Positions 45,849 through 54,593 of a DNA stretch of 64,000 bases are shown one piece after another. The translations under genes and the position numbers were made by a program. The stretch covers positions 27,787 to 91,786 of the forward strand of contig CAIXDS010000099.1 of NCBI GenBank assembly GCA_903918195.1, read 5' to 3'. Under the pieces are notes generated by a model. It worked only from the letters and a program-made list of their open reading frames with translations. It was not told the DNA's origin and did no database searches. The stretch comes from an uncultured Acetobacteraceae bacterium. Lineage in GTDB: Bacteria > Pseudomonadota > Alphaproteobacteria > Acetobacterales > Acetobacteraceae. The stretch's first letter is position 1. Each line of letters begins with the position of its first letter.

Positions 45849-45939
45849 GTGAAGGAAGGCCAGGGGCTTTGCCCCTGGACCCCACCAAGGGCCTCTCGGC
45901 CCTTGGTGGGTCCAGGGCAGAGCCCTGGCCTTCCTTCAC
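45849..45939. repeat. dispersed palindromic repeat, copy 4 (long hairpin)
   Basis: Arms of 45 and 42 nt (45849-45893 and 45898-45939) separated by the 4-nt loop TCTC, nearly perfect complements. The element overlaps the last codons and stop of the cytochrome c gene. It is the cleanest full copy of the family seen here, and its hairpin could block readthrough from either side. Confidence 0.88.
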
Positions 45940-46277
45940 TCAGGCGCCCGGCTGAGCATGTCGAACCAGGCCCGCAGGCCGGTCATCTCCGCCGGCGTGA
46001 CGGTGACGCCCGACATCCGGTGCAGCGGGCGACGGGAAACGCTCTCAATCTCGTCGGGGTGGCGTTTGGCGATCCAGATGAAGGGCGGCGGAGTGCCCGG
46101 TGCCGGATCGCCGGTGATTGGCTGGGGATCAACCTGATGGCAGCGGACGCAAACGTTATGGACCGTCAGCGATCCGGCCTGGAGGTCGGCGGCTGCGTCG
46201 GCCGCCTGGCCGGGCTGCGCCCCCATCGCCATGAAAGCCAGCGCCAGACCCAGCCGCAGCGCATGTTTCGGTTCCAT
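45936..46277 (-). CDS. small c-type cytochrome
   Basis: 113-aa exported protein. A signal peptide (LRLGLALAFMAMGAQPGQAA) is followed by a single heme-binding CVRCH motif and a downstream Met in MSGVTVTPAEMTGLRAWF that may be the sixth ligand. The size fits short class I cytochromes. It would shuttle electrons in the periplasm. The start at 46277 has GGGAG 6 nt upstream; a Met at 46289 is also in frame. Its stop lies inside the palindromic repeat. Its link to the nfn-kor genes downstream is positional only. Confidence 0.82.
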   Translation of the reverse strand: MEPKHALRLGLALAFMAMGAQPGQAADAAADLQAGSLTVHNVCVRCHQVDPQPITGDPAPGTPPPFIWIAKRHPDEIESVSRRPLHRMSGVTVTPAEMTGLRAWFDMLSRAPE

Positions 46278-46316
46278 CGGCGCTCCCATCGCTGTGCGAC
46301 ACCGCCCGGCCCCGTT

Positions 46317-47093
46317 CTACCCGGCAGTCTGCGGCACCAGGGCCTCGACAGCGGGACGCGTGCCGATATCGGCCTCGGTCAGCATCCGCCAGGCGCCGCC
46401 GGCCAGGATTTCGCTGGGACGGAAGCGCGCTTTGTAGGCCATTTTGCGGCTCTCCGGCACCCAGTAGCCGAGATAGACATAGGGCAGCCCGGCGCGGCGC
46501 GCGCGGGCGATCAGCCAGAGGATGGTGTAGGTGCCGAGCGAACGCCGTTCCTGCTCAGGGGCGAAGAAGGAGTAGACCGCCGACAGCCCGTCGCCGAGCC
46601 GGTCGGTCAGGCATGCCCCTGCCAGCCGGTCGCTCTCGTCGCGGAACTCGGCGATGAAGGTGTCGATCGGGGTGTCTTCCACCATGGCGCGGTAATCGTA
46701 GAAACTCATGGTGGCCATGTCGCCGTCGCGGTGCCGGTCCTGCTGGTAGCGCTGGAACAGCTGAAACTGCTCGGCGGTGGCGCGTGCCGGCACCTCGAAC
46801 CCCTCCAGCCCGGCATTCGCCTTCTGGACGCGCCGCAGCGTGCGGTCGGGCTGGAAGTCGGCGACGCGCACCCGGATCGGAATGCAGGCGTTGCAGCCCG
46901 GGCAGACCGGGGCATAGGCGATGTTGTGGCTGCGCCGGAACCCCGCCCGCGACAAACGGTCATGCAGCTGGTCGGAATCGGGTCCGGTGATCTCGGTCAC
47001 CACCTTGCGTTCGGTGCGGCCACCGACATAGGGGCAGGGCAGGGGCGCGGTGGTGTAGAAGAACTGCGGACGCCGTGGCGGCTTGTATGTCAT
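46317..47093 (-). CDS. bpt: aspartate/glutamate leucyltransferase
   Basis: 258-aa ATE1-like enzyme that attaches leucine to proteins bearing N-terminal Asp or Glu, feeding the ClpS/ClpAP N-degron pathway. N-terminal PCPYVGGRTERKVVTEI and the Cys-rich CPGCNACIPIRVRV are family blocks, and YSFFAPEQERRSLGTYTILW is the conserved acyltransferase stretch. The start at 47093 overlaps the RDD stop by 4 bp. Its partner clpS is not in this window. Confidence 0.93.
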   Translation of the reverse strand: MTYKPPRRPQFFYTTAPLPCPYVGGRTERKVVTEITGPDSDQLHDRLSRAGFRRSHNIAYAPVCPGCNACIPIRVRVADFQPDRTLRRVQKANAGLEGFEVPARATAEQFQLFQRYQQDRHRDGDMATMSFYDYRAMVEDTPIDTFIAEFRDESDRLAGACLTDRLGDGLSAVYSFFAPEQERRSLGTYTILWLIARARRAGLPYVYLGYWVPESRKMAYKARFRPSEILAGGAWRMLTEADIGTRPAVEALVPQTAG

Positions 47094-47635
47094 GCGTTCG
47101 GAAAACCTCCCGAACGCATGTTCCAGCCCGCCCCGGGCGGCGTCAATGGTTGCGTCACGTTCGCGAGTACATCGGCCCGCACGACCACCAGCCCGGACAG
47201 CAGATCGTGCAGGGTGCGCTTGCGGGTGGTCAGCAGCGCTACCACCAGCAACACCGCCCCAAGCGCCAGCGTGACATAGAAGCCGACCACGCTCACCAGC
47301 GCCTCTAGTACGTCCGGCCGGCCGAGATCGCCGTTGCGCCGCACCACCAGGTCCATCAGCGCCTGCCCGGGGGTGGCCGACAGCGGGCTCGCCAGGAACA
47401 GGAAATGGTACAGCGGCGGCACCGCCGGCAGCAGGCCGAGCAGCGGGAAGCCGAGGCCGAGCGTCAGCAGGCCGAACAGCAGCAGCCCCGCCCACAACCC
47501 GGCCATGATCGCGCCGATCAGCAAGATGTCGATCAGGAAACCCAGCACCCGGCGGATCAGCACCTCGCGGGTCAGCCAGTCCTCCGCCAGGGCGGGATCG
47601 ATCGCCGGGACGGTCGGCACGTACCGCTCGCTCAT
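47090..47635 (-). CDS. RDD-family membrane protein
   Basis: 181 aa with a tryptophan-containing N-terminal segment, an RRVLGFLIDILLIGAIMAG start of the RDD domain and several hydrophobic helices. The conserved Arg-Asp-Asp pattern appears as RRVLGFLID and later LVVRRNGDLG. RDD proteins are usually membrane proteins of unknown transport or stress role. The gene overlaps bpt by 4 bp and penicillin acylase by 4 bp, so three genes are coupled. Confidence 0.82.
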   Translation of the reverse strand: MSERYVPTVPAIDPALAEDWLTREVLIRRVLGFLIDILLIGAIMAGLWAGLLLFGLLTLGLGFPLLGLLPAVPPLYHFLFLASPLSATPGQALMDLVVRRNGDLGRPDVLEALVSVVGFYVTLALGAVLLVVALLTTRKRTLHDLLSGLVVVRADVLANVTQPLTPPGAGWNMRSGGFPNA

Positions 47636-49995
47636 TTCGTCTCTCCGGGCGTCAGGGTCAGGCGGGCGGCCACCACGCCGGGCCGGGCCGGGATCATGAC
47701 CATCGCACCGTCGCGCCAGCGCTGGACGAAATTGCGGGCGAGCGGGCTCAGCAGGTGGCCGGACTGGCCGGGGGCGACCACGTATAGGCTGCGCTCCAGG
47801 TCGGCGAGGTCGTAGACGTCGCGGAACGAGGCGCCATGCTCCGCCTCGAACGAGTTGGGGCGCAGGCCGGTGCGGAACAGGGTGGAATCGTCGCCGGGGG
47901 CGGCGATGCGGGCCTCGGTGAGCCATCCGAGCACCGGTATCGCGCCCAGCAGCGGGTTGGCGAACACCACCTGATGCGCCGCGCCCCAGCGCCAGGTGGC
48001 GGGGTCGGGCCCGAACCGCGCCGCCAGCTCGGCCACCGCCTGCTCCAGCGCGACCGGCAGCAGCTCGGCGCAATTGCCGCGGCACAGCACGTTCGTATCT
48101 GATTCGAGCACGCTCGGGATCAGCACGGTCCAGGGCGCCGCCGCCGCCGCGGCACTCTGCGGCACGTCCGAGCGCACCAGGATGTCGTGGTACAGGTGCC
48201 GCATCCAGGCGTTGAAGATGAGCGGTTGCGGCAGGTCGGCGTCGGTGCTGCCGTCCCAGTCTTCCAGCAGGGCCAGGGCCTCGCCGGGCAACCCGGCGGG
48301 CGGGCGCACGGCGCGCAGGCGGGGCAGCAGGTCGCGCGCCACCAGATCGACCGTATCGACCTCCATGGCGGCGAAATCGGCCGGGGCGAACCGGCCGGGC
48401 CGATCCAGCAATTCGCGGATGCGCCGGGCGCGGGCATCGTCGAACCAGTCGCGACCGAGAAAGGGGTGAAAATCGGGCGGAGCCACCCGTTCGTTGGCGT
48501 TCACCAGCCGCCCGCTGGCCGGCGCCACCACCTGCGGCAAGGCGTTGCCGCTGGCGAAGCCGGTCCAGTCGTGGCTGCCATCCGCCCCCGGCACCGGCCG
48601 GCTGCCGTCGCCGGCACGGCGCAGCGGCACCCGCCCGGTGACGAACAGGCCGATGCCCTGGCGGTCCGCCACCAGCAGGTTCTGCATCGGCGCGGTGATC
48701 AGCGGCGCGGCCTGCCGGGCTTCCGCCACACTGCCGGCACGGTTGAGTGCCAGCAGCCCCGGTGCGGCGTCGCCCGACATGAGGTTGGCCGCCGCCAGCG
48801 CCAGCACGGTTCCGCGTGCATTGGATTGGCCGACCAGGTCGCTGATCACCGGCCCGTGCCGCGTTTCGCGCACAAGCAGCACCTCGTCCGCGGCGCCGCG
48901 CACATGGATGGTCTCCGGCCGCACGGTGAAGGGGTGCGGCCCATCCGGGGTCAGGTAGGCATCCGGGCCGGACGGTGTCTCTATGAACAGGTCCTGGGTA
49001 TCGGCGCCGGTGGTGGTGAAGGTCCAGGCGATGTGGCTGTTACGGCCCAGCACCAGGAACGGCACGCCCGGGGCGGTGGCGCCGACCAGCGTGCCCTCCG
49101 GCGTGTCGATGCGGGCGAGGTACCAGATTCCGGGCAGGCCGAAACCCAGATGCGGGTCGCCGGCCAGCATCGGCGCGCCGCTCGCGGTGTGCCGCCCGTC
49201 CAACGCCCATTCGTTGCTGGCGGTGGCGGGCAGGGTGAAGCGGTCTGGGAAGGCGGGCAGCACGGTGGCGAGGCGCGCGGCGACCCTGGCTAGTGCTGGG
49301 GCCAGTGCCGGGTCCAGGGCCGCTTGCGGCTGCCCCGTGCCCCCGGCGCCGCTTGGCCACAGCGCCTCGATGACCGCATCGGGCACCTGACCGGCGAGGG
49401 AAAGCCGCGCCAGCTCGGTCCGCCAGTTGCCGGCCAGCCACACGCCCATGGTGCGGCCCCAGAGCAGGCTGTCCACCGGTGTCCACGGGCGCGGCGCGCC
49501 GAACAGGACAAACTCGAGGGCGGCGAAGCGTCCGCGGGCGCCGATCCAGGCGTTCACCCCCCGCGTATAGGCCTCCAGCGCTGCCTTCGTCTCGGCCGGC
49601 AGGGTGGGGTAGTCGGCCTCGGCCCGCACCCGCAACCCGAGTGTGCGCATCATCCGGTCGAGCGGCAGCGTGGCCGGCCCGGCGATGGCGGACAGCTCGC
49701 CACTGGCGTTGCGCCGCATCAGGTCCATCTGCACCAGCCGGTCGCGGGCGTGGACAAACCCCAGCACCGCGGCGGCGTCCAGGGCGCTGGCGGCGCGGAT
49801 GTGGGGGATGCCGTCGGGGTCGATGTCCACGCTTGCCGGTGCCGCCAGCCCGGGCAGGCGGGCCTGCAGATTGCCGCCGGGCAGCGTCATCCACAGCAGC
49901 GCCGCCACCGCCGACGCGGCCAGCAGTTCCAGCGCGGCCGCCAGGCCGAACAGCAGGCGCACGGTTCGACGGGGGAGGCGGAGGGAAATACGCAT
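47632..49995 (-). CDS. penicillin acylase-family N-terminal nucleophile hydrolase
   Basis: 787-aa secreted hydrolase of the penicillin amidase family. It has an N-terminal signal or membrane segment (LFGLAAALELLAASAVAALL), an alpha-subunit start VDIDPDGIPHIRAASALDAA, and the autoprocessing site ending in the beta-subunit nucleophile S260 (SNEWALDGRHTASGAPMLAG). Such enzymes cleave amides such as N-acyl homoserine lactones or beta-lactams, so quorum quenching or cell-wall turnover are both possible. The family call is firm; the substrate is unknown. Confidence 0.9.
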   Translation of the reverse strand: MRISLRLPRRTVRLLFGLAAALELLAASAVAALLWMTLPGGNLQARLPGLAAPASVDIDPDGIPHIRAASALDAAAVLGFVHARDRLVQMDLMRRNASGELSAIAGPATLPLDRMMRTLGLRVRAEADYPTLPAETKAALEAYTRGVNAWIGARGRFAALEFVLFGAPRPWTPVDSLLWGRTMGVWLAGNWRTELARLSLAGQVPDAVIEALWPSGAGGTGQPQAALDPALAPALARVAARLATVLPAFPDRFTLPATASNEWALDGRHTASGAPMLAGDPHLGFGLPGIWYLARIDTPEGTLVGATAPGVPFLVLGRNSHIAWTFTTTGADTQDLFIETPSGPDAYLTPDGPHPFTVRPETIHVRGAADEVLLVRETRHGPVISDLVGQSNARGTVLALAAANLMSGDAAPGLLALNRAGSVAEARQAAPLITAPMQNLLVADRQGIGLFVTGRVPLRRAGDGSRPVPGADGSHDWTGFASGNALPQVVAPASGRLVNANERVAPPDFHPFLGRDWFDDARARRIRELLDRPGRFAPADFAAMEVDTVDLVARDLLPRLRAVRPPAGLPGEALALLEDWDGSTDADLPQPLIFNAWMRHLYHDILVRSDVPQSAAAAAAPWTVLIPSVLESDTNVLCRGNCAELLPVALEQAVAELAARFGPDPATWRWGAAHQVVFANPLLGAIPVLGWLTEARIAAPGDDSTLFRTGLRPNSFEAEHGASFRDVYDLADLERSLYVVAPGQSGHLLSPLARNFVQRWRDGAMVMIPARPGVVAARLTLTPGETK

Positions 49996-50144
49996 GCAGG
50001 ACAGGTAGCGATGCCATGCGTCCAGTGGAAGGGACGATTGGAATGTACACTTGGGTCACACGGCGGCGCCGGGGTGAATCGGTGCTATACCCGCGTCCCG
50101 GCCGGGGATGTCCCGGCCGGCGCCGACCCGCGCGAGGTGCGACC

Positions 50145-50498
50145 ATGTGGCTGGTGACCACTTTCGGCTTCTTCAGCATCGTGGAGAAACCCGACGACCG
50201 CGGCCCCGGCACGCTCACCGTGCGCGCCCGGGTACGGGGTGATCTTGTGTCGCTGCGGGCGAAGTACCTGCCGGAGCTTGGCGAGATCGAGGCCTCGCCG
50301 GAGCGCGACTATGCTTGGCGCGCCCGCGTCGCCAAGGCCGACCTGGCCGCCGCGCTGGGCCGCATCGCGCTTGACATCGACTATGCCAACTTCAAAAGCG
50401 AGGTCGCCCAGCGGATGGGCTACGCCCGCGAGCAGATCTACCACGAGGTCTGGGAGGCGATGGCGGCGCTGCAGCAGCAGAAGCTGGATGGAAAATGA
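50145..50498 (+). CDS. conserved hypothetical protein
   Basis: 117-aa soluble protein starting MWLVTTFGFFSIVEKPDDRG. The body is compact alpha/beta with no metal or membrane motif and ends in KSEVAQRMGYAREQIYHEVW followed by a Gln-rich helix. A GAGGTG ribosome site precedes the ATG at 50145. I recognise the N-terminal motif as a conserved small hypothetical family but cannot name a function. Divergent from the penicillin acylase gene. Confidence 0.7.
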   Translation: MWLVTTFGFFSIVEKPDDRGPGTLTVRARVRGDLVSLRAKYLPELGEIEASPERDYAWRARVAKADLAAALGRIALDIDYANFKSEVAQRMGYAREQIYHEVWEAMAALQQQKLDGK

Positions 50499-50546
50499 CA
50501 GTCTTACGCCTGAAATCGCCTGGTTCCCGGTAGCAGGCAAAGGTTA

Positions 50547-50590
50547 CACAGAGAAGATCATCTTTGGTCTGTGGGATTTTCGTCTCTGTG
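50547..50590. terminator. possible bidirectional terminator between convergent genes
   Basis: CACAGAGA and TCTCTGTG are inverted repeats (50547-50554 and 50583-50590) with a 28-nt loop, between the stops of the genes ending 50498 (+) and 50617 (-). The hairpin loop is long, so the call is weak. Confidence 0.3.
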
Positions 50591-50616
50591 CAACTCTTGC
50601 TTGCCGTCAGCGACGG

Positions 50617-51354
50617 TCAGACGTGCTGACCGCCGTTGATGTGCAGTTCGGTGCCGGTAACGTAGCTGGCCTGCGGGCTGCACAGGTAGCGGATGGCGTC
50701 CGCCACCTCTTCGGGCCGGCCAAGCCGGCGCATCGGCACTTCGCGCTCGGCGAAGGCGGCGGTGCCGGGGGAGAGAATGGCGGTGTCGATCTCGCCGGGG
50801 CTGATGGCGTTCACCCGCACGCCGTGCGGCGCGAACTCGGCCGCCATTTCCCGCGTCAGCGTCAGCAGCGCGGCCTTGGAGCAGGCATAGGCGGCGCCGG
50901 CATAGGGGTGCACGCGCGAGCCGGCGATGGAGGTGACGTTGACGATCGTGCCCTGCGCCTCCGACAGCACGTCGATCAGCCCGCGGGCCAGCAGGCCGAC
51001 GGCGAAGATGTTGACGCTGAACACCGCGTTCCAGATGTCGCGGTCGGAGGCGAGCACGCCGAGCCGCGCCCCTTCCGGACCCTTCGGCGAAATGCCGGCA
51101 TTGTTGATCAGCGCGTCCAGCCGCCCCTCCGGCAGGCGGGCACGGATTTCGGCGATGCCGGCCTCCAGCGAGGCTGGATCGCCGATGTCGCACTGCACGT
51201 GGTCTTGCGGCCCGCCCGCCCAGGGACAGCGCGGCGAGAAAGCCTGGCGCGAGATGGTGATGACGCGCCAGCCGTCTTCGGAGAAGGTGCGAGCGGTCGC
51301 ATGACCGATACCACGGCTGGCGCCGGTCAGCACGAGGGTCTGAGTGGTTGACAT
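50617..51354 (-). CDS. SDR-family NAD(P)-dependent oxidoreductase
   Basis: 245-aa short-chain dehydrogenase. The N-terminal cofactor motif is LTGASRGIGHATAR, the NAG motif appears as NNAGISP, and the catalytic Tyr-Lys pair lies in YAGAAYACSKAALL. The C-terminal SYVTGTELHINGGQHV is typical. Substrate unknown: 3-oxoacyl reductase-like or sugar dehydrogenase are both possible. It is divergent from yjbQ copy 2 with a 95-bp spacer. Confidence 0.88.
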   Translation of the reverse strand: MSTTQTLVLTGASRGIGHATARTFSEDGWRVITISRQAFSPRCPWAGGPQDHVQCDIGDPASLEAGIAEIRARLPEGRLDALINNAGISPKGPEGARLGVLASDRDIWNAVFSVNIFAVGLLARGLIDVLSEAQGTIVNVTSIAGSRVHPYAGAAYACSKAALLTLTREMAAEFAPHGVRVNAISPGEIDTAILSPGTAAFAEREVPMRRLGRPEEVADAIRYLCSPQASYVTGTELHINGGQHV

Positions 51355-51449
51355 GATCGGTCATTCTCCTCTGGCGCGGCCGCTTGGGCAAGCGCGAACT
51401 GCAGGCGCTGGGGGCATGTATGCAAAGATTGTGCCGATAAAGAGGCGGG

Positions 51450-51869
51450 ATGAAACAAACGCTTGCGACCCTGGTTGTCGGCACCGGCGGGCGCGGTCTG
51501 GTCGAGATCACGACGCCGGTGCGCCGTTTCGTCGCCGCCGCTTGCATCGCCACCGGTCTGTTGACGCTATGGTGCCGGCATAGCTCGGCCTCCTCGCTGG
51601 TGCAGGAGAACGCCGACCCCGACGTGCGCGCCGACCTGGAGGCATTCTTAGCCCGCCTCGCCCCCGAAGCGCCCGGGCGCTACCGGCACGATGCCGAAGG
51701 ACCGGACGACATGCCGGCCCATATCCGCGCTGCCCTCACCCAGACCCAGCTTTCCGTCCCGGTGGCGCAGGGGCGGCCGGTGCTGGGCACCTGGCAGGGC
51801 ATTTACCTGTGGGAACACCGCGTCGCGGCGCATCGCCGCGAGGTGGTGCTTCACCTCATCGGCGCCTGA
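51450..51869 (+). CDS. YjbQ-family protein (UPF0047), copy 2
   Basis: 139 aa, paralogue of the gene at 27753. Shared features are RHSSASSLVQENADPDVRAD, the YRHDAEGPDDMPAHIRAALT region with the conserved His, and the GTWQGIYLWEHR motif. It reads as the more typical bacterial YjbQ of the two. Function remains open. Not part of an operon with the SDR, which is divergent. Confidence 0.88.
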   Translation: MKQTLATLVVGTGGRGLVEITTPVRRFVAAACIATGLLTLWCRHSSASSLVQENADPDVRADLEAFLARLAPEAPGRYRHDAEGPDDMPAHIRAALTQTQLSVPVAQGRPVLGTWQGIYLWEHRVAAHRREVVLHLIGA

Positions 51870-51917
51870 CCATTTAACTCAAGGCTTGTTGAGGGCCTGG
51901 CGTAAACCCGAGTCAGC

Positions 51918-52436
51918 TCATCCCGTCACGCCATCATTCCGTTCCGACATAAATACAATGTCGGATCGCTCCCGCAGCAACGACACGATCCGGTCAAACG
52001 CCGCCCGGTCCGCGTCGGACAGTTCGGCGGTCAGGCGGGCCGCGTAGTCATGCGCCAGCGGCACGATTTCGGCGTAAATGCGCCGCCCCGCATCCGTGAG
52101 CGACAGAAACGCCTCCCGTTTGTCGGCCCGGTTCGCCAGGCGCGACAGCAGGCCATGCCGCTCCAGGTCGGTCACCGCGCGCGAGACCATGGTCTTGTGC
52201 ATGTGGGTGCGCTCGCCGATCGCCTTTGAGGTTAGCGTGCGGTGCTGCCCCAGCATGGCAATGACCCGCCATTCCGGAATGCTGATGCCGAACCGCTCGG
52301 AATAAAGCCGCGCGAAGCCCTGGCTGACAATGGTGGCCAGCACGTTCAGCCGATACGGCAGGAACTCCTCCAGGACCAGCACGCCTTCAGGTGGCGGCGC
52401 CTTTGCCGCGGCCCTGGGTCGGGTCGAAGATGCCAT
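51918..52436 (-). CDS. MarR-family transcriptional regulator
   Basis: 172-aa winged-helix protein. The DNA-binding region runs TSKAIGERTHMHKTMVSRAV with the recognition helix, then the wing RLANRADKREAFLSLTDAG. The start at 52436 gives an N-terminal Ala/Pro-rich tail. It is divergent from the FAD hydroxylase at 52614 with a 177-bp spacer, the usual layout for a repressor controlling an aromatic-catabolic gene. The operator was not pinned down by eye. Confidence 0.9.
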   Translation of the reverse strand: MASSTRPRAAAKAPPPEGVLVLEEFLPYRLNVLATIVSQGFARLYSERFGISIPEWRVIAMLGQHRTLTSKAIGERTHMHKTMVSRAVTDLERHGLLSRLANRADKREAFLSLTDAGRRIYAEIVPLAHDYAARLTAELSDADRAAFDRIVSLLRERSDIVFMSERNDGVTG

Positions 52437-52613
52437 GCTGTTACCCCGCTCATGCGCGCCGATTCGGTCCGTGCGCTTGCAACCAGAATGATACCGGCGT
52501 CCCGGCGCGCCGCAATGCCGCATGCATGGTCTTAACCGGTTGGTACGTGTTGACCGGCGATAGTGCGGTTGTCCGCTTCGCGCCCTCTCTCTCCCGAACC
52601 GTCAGGATCGCGC

Positions 52614-54278
52614 ATGGCGCCTTCGCACCTCCGCCCGGGCTTCGGCTACCGGCGGTCCGCCGACCAGGACGCGCCGGCGCCGGTGCGGCATCCGGTGGTC
52701 GTGGTGGGGGCCGGGCCGACCGGGTTGAGCATGGCCATTGACCTCGCGCTGCACCGCGTGCCCGTGGTGCTGCTGGACGATGACAACACCGTCAGCCCCG
52801 GCTCGCGGGCAGTGTGTTATGCGAAACGGACATTGGAGGTCTGGGACCGGCTGGGTGTCGGCGAGGCGGTGGTGGCGCGGGGCGTTGGCTGGCGGAACGG
52901 CTGGGTGCACCATCGCAAACAGCTGGTCTACGAGTTCGACCTGCTGACCGAGGCCGGCCACAAGATGCCGGCCTTCACCAATCTTCAGCAGTACCTGCTG
53001 GAGGAGGCGCTGGTCGCCCGGGCGCACGAAATGGCCGGGATCGACCTGCGCTGGCGCAACCGGGTGATCGGCCTGACCGTGGCGGCGGACCATGTGGCCC
53101 TGGTTGTGGACACGCCCGAGGGGCCGTACGAGCTGCAATGCGAGTGGCTGGTCGCCGCCGACGGGGCGAAGTCATTCGCGCGCCGCCAGCTCGGTCTGGA
53201 GTTCGTCGGCCAGACGATCCGCGACCGTTTCCTGATCTGCGATGTCGCGACCGACGCCGATTTCCCGAACCTGCGGCAGTTCTGGTTCGACCCGCCATTC
53301 CACCGGGAACGGTCCGTGCTGATGCATCGCCAGGCCGACAACCTCTGGCGCATCGACCTGCAACTGGGCTGGTACGCCGACCCGGCGGCCGAGCAGGTGC
53401 CCGAGCGGGTCGCCATGCGGCTGCGCCGCATCCTGGGCGAGGAGGCCAATTTCCGGGTGGAATCCGCCGAGGTGTATACCTTTCAGTGTCGGCGGCTGGA
53501 GCGGTTCGTGCACGGGCGGGTGCTGTTCGCCGGCGATGCCGCGCACCAGGTCTCGCCGTTCGGCGCGCGCGGCGCCAATTCCGGCGTGCAGGACGCCGAC
53601 AATCTGGGCTGGAAGCTGCGGCTGGTGCTGGCCGGGCTGGCACCGGCGGCGCTGCTGGAAAGCTACAATCGCGAGCGGGTGGCGGCGGCCGACGAAAATC
53701 TGCGCCGCGCCGAACAGGCGGCGGAGTTCATTGCCCCGCGCTCGCCAATGGCGCGTGCCCTGCGCGACGCCGCCCTGCACCTGGCCGGCCGGTTCAGCTT
53801 CGCGCGCGACTTCGTCAACAGCGGCCGGCTGTCGCAGCCGACCGTGTATGCCGGGTCGCCGCTGACCACGCCGGACCATCCGGCGGATCGCTTCGGGGGC
53901 GGCGTGCTGCCCGGGGCACCTTGCATGGACGCGCTGGTGGAGCGGTCGGGCGAGGCGGACTGGCTGCTGCGCCATTTGGGATTCTGTTTCACCGCTCTGG
54001 TCTTCGACGCGACGCCGCCGTCCGGGCAGGTCGAGCGCCTGGCGGCGCTGCCGGTGCCGGTTCGCACCGTGGTGGTGCGCGTGGGCACGGCCGAACCGGC
54101 GGAGGAGGCCTGCCTGGCCGATACCGCCGGGCTGGCACGCGACCGCTATGACGCTCAGCCCGGCACGACCTACCTGATTCGTCCCGACCAGCACGTGGCC
54201 GCGCGCTGGCGGCGCTTCGACCTGACCGCCATCGCCGCGGCGATGGCACGTGCCACCGGCTCGGCGGAGGCTGCATGA
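52614..54278 (+). CDS. FAD-dependent aromatic-ring monooxygenase (MhpA-like)
   Basis: 554-aa class A flavoprotein hydroxylase. FAD motif PVVVVGAGPTGLSMAIDLAL, the DG-type motif ADGAKSFARRQLGLEF and the second FAD block LFAGDAAHQVSPFGARG are all in place. It is close to 3-(3-hydroxyphenyl)propionate hydroxylase and related phenolic monooxygenases, so the substrate is probably a phenol or quinoid acid. The downstream DUF2783 gene overlaps its stop by 4 bp. The ATG at 52614 with AGGA upstream is preferred over the frame start at 52563. Confidence 0.88.
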   Translation: MAPSHLRPGFGYRRSADQDAPAPVRHPVVVVGAGPTGLSMAIDLALHRVPVVLLDDDNTVSPGSRAVCYAKRTLEVWDRLGVGEAVVARGVGWRNGWVHHRKQLVYEFDLLTEAGHKMPAFTNLQQYLLEEALVARAHEMAGIDLRWRNRVIGLTVAADHVALVVDTPEGPYELQCEWLVAADGAKSFARRQLGLEFVGQTIRDRFLICDVATDADFPNLRQFWFDPPFHRERSVLMHRQADNLWRIDLQLGWYADPAAEQVPERVAMRLRRILGEEANFRVESAEVYTFQCRRLERFVHGRVLFAGDAAHQVSPFGARGANSGVQDADNLGWKLRLVLAGLAPAALLESYNRERVAAADENLRRAEQAAEFIAPRSPMARALRDAALHLAGRFSFARDFVNSGRLSQPTVYAGSPLTTPDHPADRFGGGVLPGAPCMDALVERSGEADWLLRHLGFCFTALVFDATPPSGQVERLAALPVPVRTVVVRVGTAEPAEEACLADTAGLARDRYDAQPGTTYLIRPDQHVAARWRRFDLTAIAAAMARATGSAEAA

Positions 54279-54505
54279 AGCTCGACACCACGCCCCGGCT
54301 GGCGGACCCGGACGCGATTTTCACCGCCCTGGCACACGCTTACTGCCATCTTGATGACGCGCAGGCGCGGGCATTCGACGCGCGGCTGATCCTGCTGCTG
54401 ACCAACCATGTCGGCGACGATGACGTGTTGCGGGAGGCGATTGCCATCGCCAGCGACGGTCTGGTGCCGCGCGACCGGGCTGGTGATCTGGACGCGGTGC
54501 CCTGA
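54275..54505 (+). CDS. DUF2783 family small protein
   Basis: 76-aa protein beginning MKLDTTPRLADPDAIFTALA and containing HVGDDDVLREAIAIA, matching the DUF2783 type. Such proteins are commonly found next to class A flavin hydroxylases of aromatic pathways, and here the overlap is 4 bp. Its role is not known; a small accessory of the hydroxylase is plausible. Confidence 0.78.
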   Translation: MKLDTTPRLADPDAIFTALAHAYCHLDDAQARAFDARLILLLTNHVGDDDVLREAIAIASDGLVPRDRAGDLDAVP

Positions 54506-54511
54506 GGTGAA

Positions 54512-54593
54512 CCGGCCGGGGCGCTGCCCCGGACCCCGGCAGGGGCGTGGCCCCTGCACCCCACCAGGGGCACGGCCCCTGGACCTTTTTCTT
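54512..54593. repeat. dispersed palindromic repeat, copy 5 (variant)
   Basis: Three consecutive GC-rich hairpins built from the words CCGGGGC, CAGGGGC and CCAGGGGC. It differs from other copies by the CGTGGCCCCTG variant and ends in a T-run. Confidence 0.7.
54564..54593 (+). terminator. intrinsic terminator after DUF2783 gene
   Basis: A perfect 8-bp stem CCAGGGGC/GCCCCTGG with a 3-nt loop is followed by ACCTTTTTCTT. It separates the convergent gene ending at 54593. This is a good Rho-independent terminator and the last hairpin of repeat copy 5. Confidence 0.65.
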
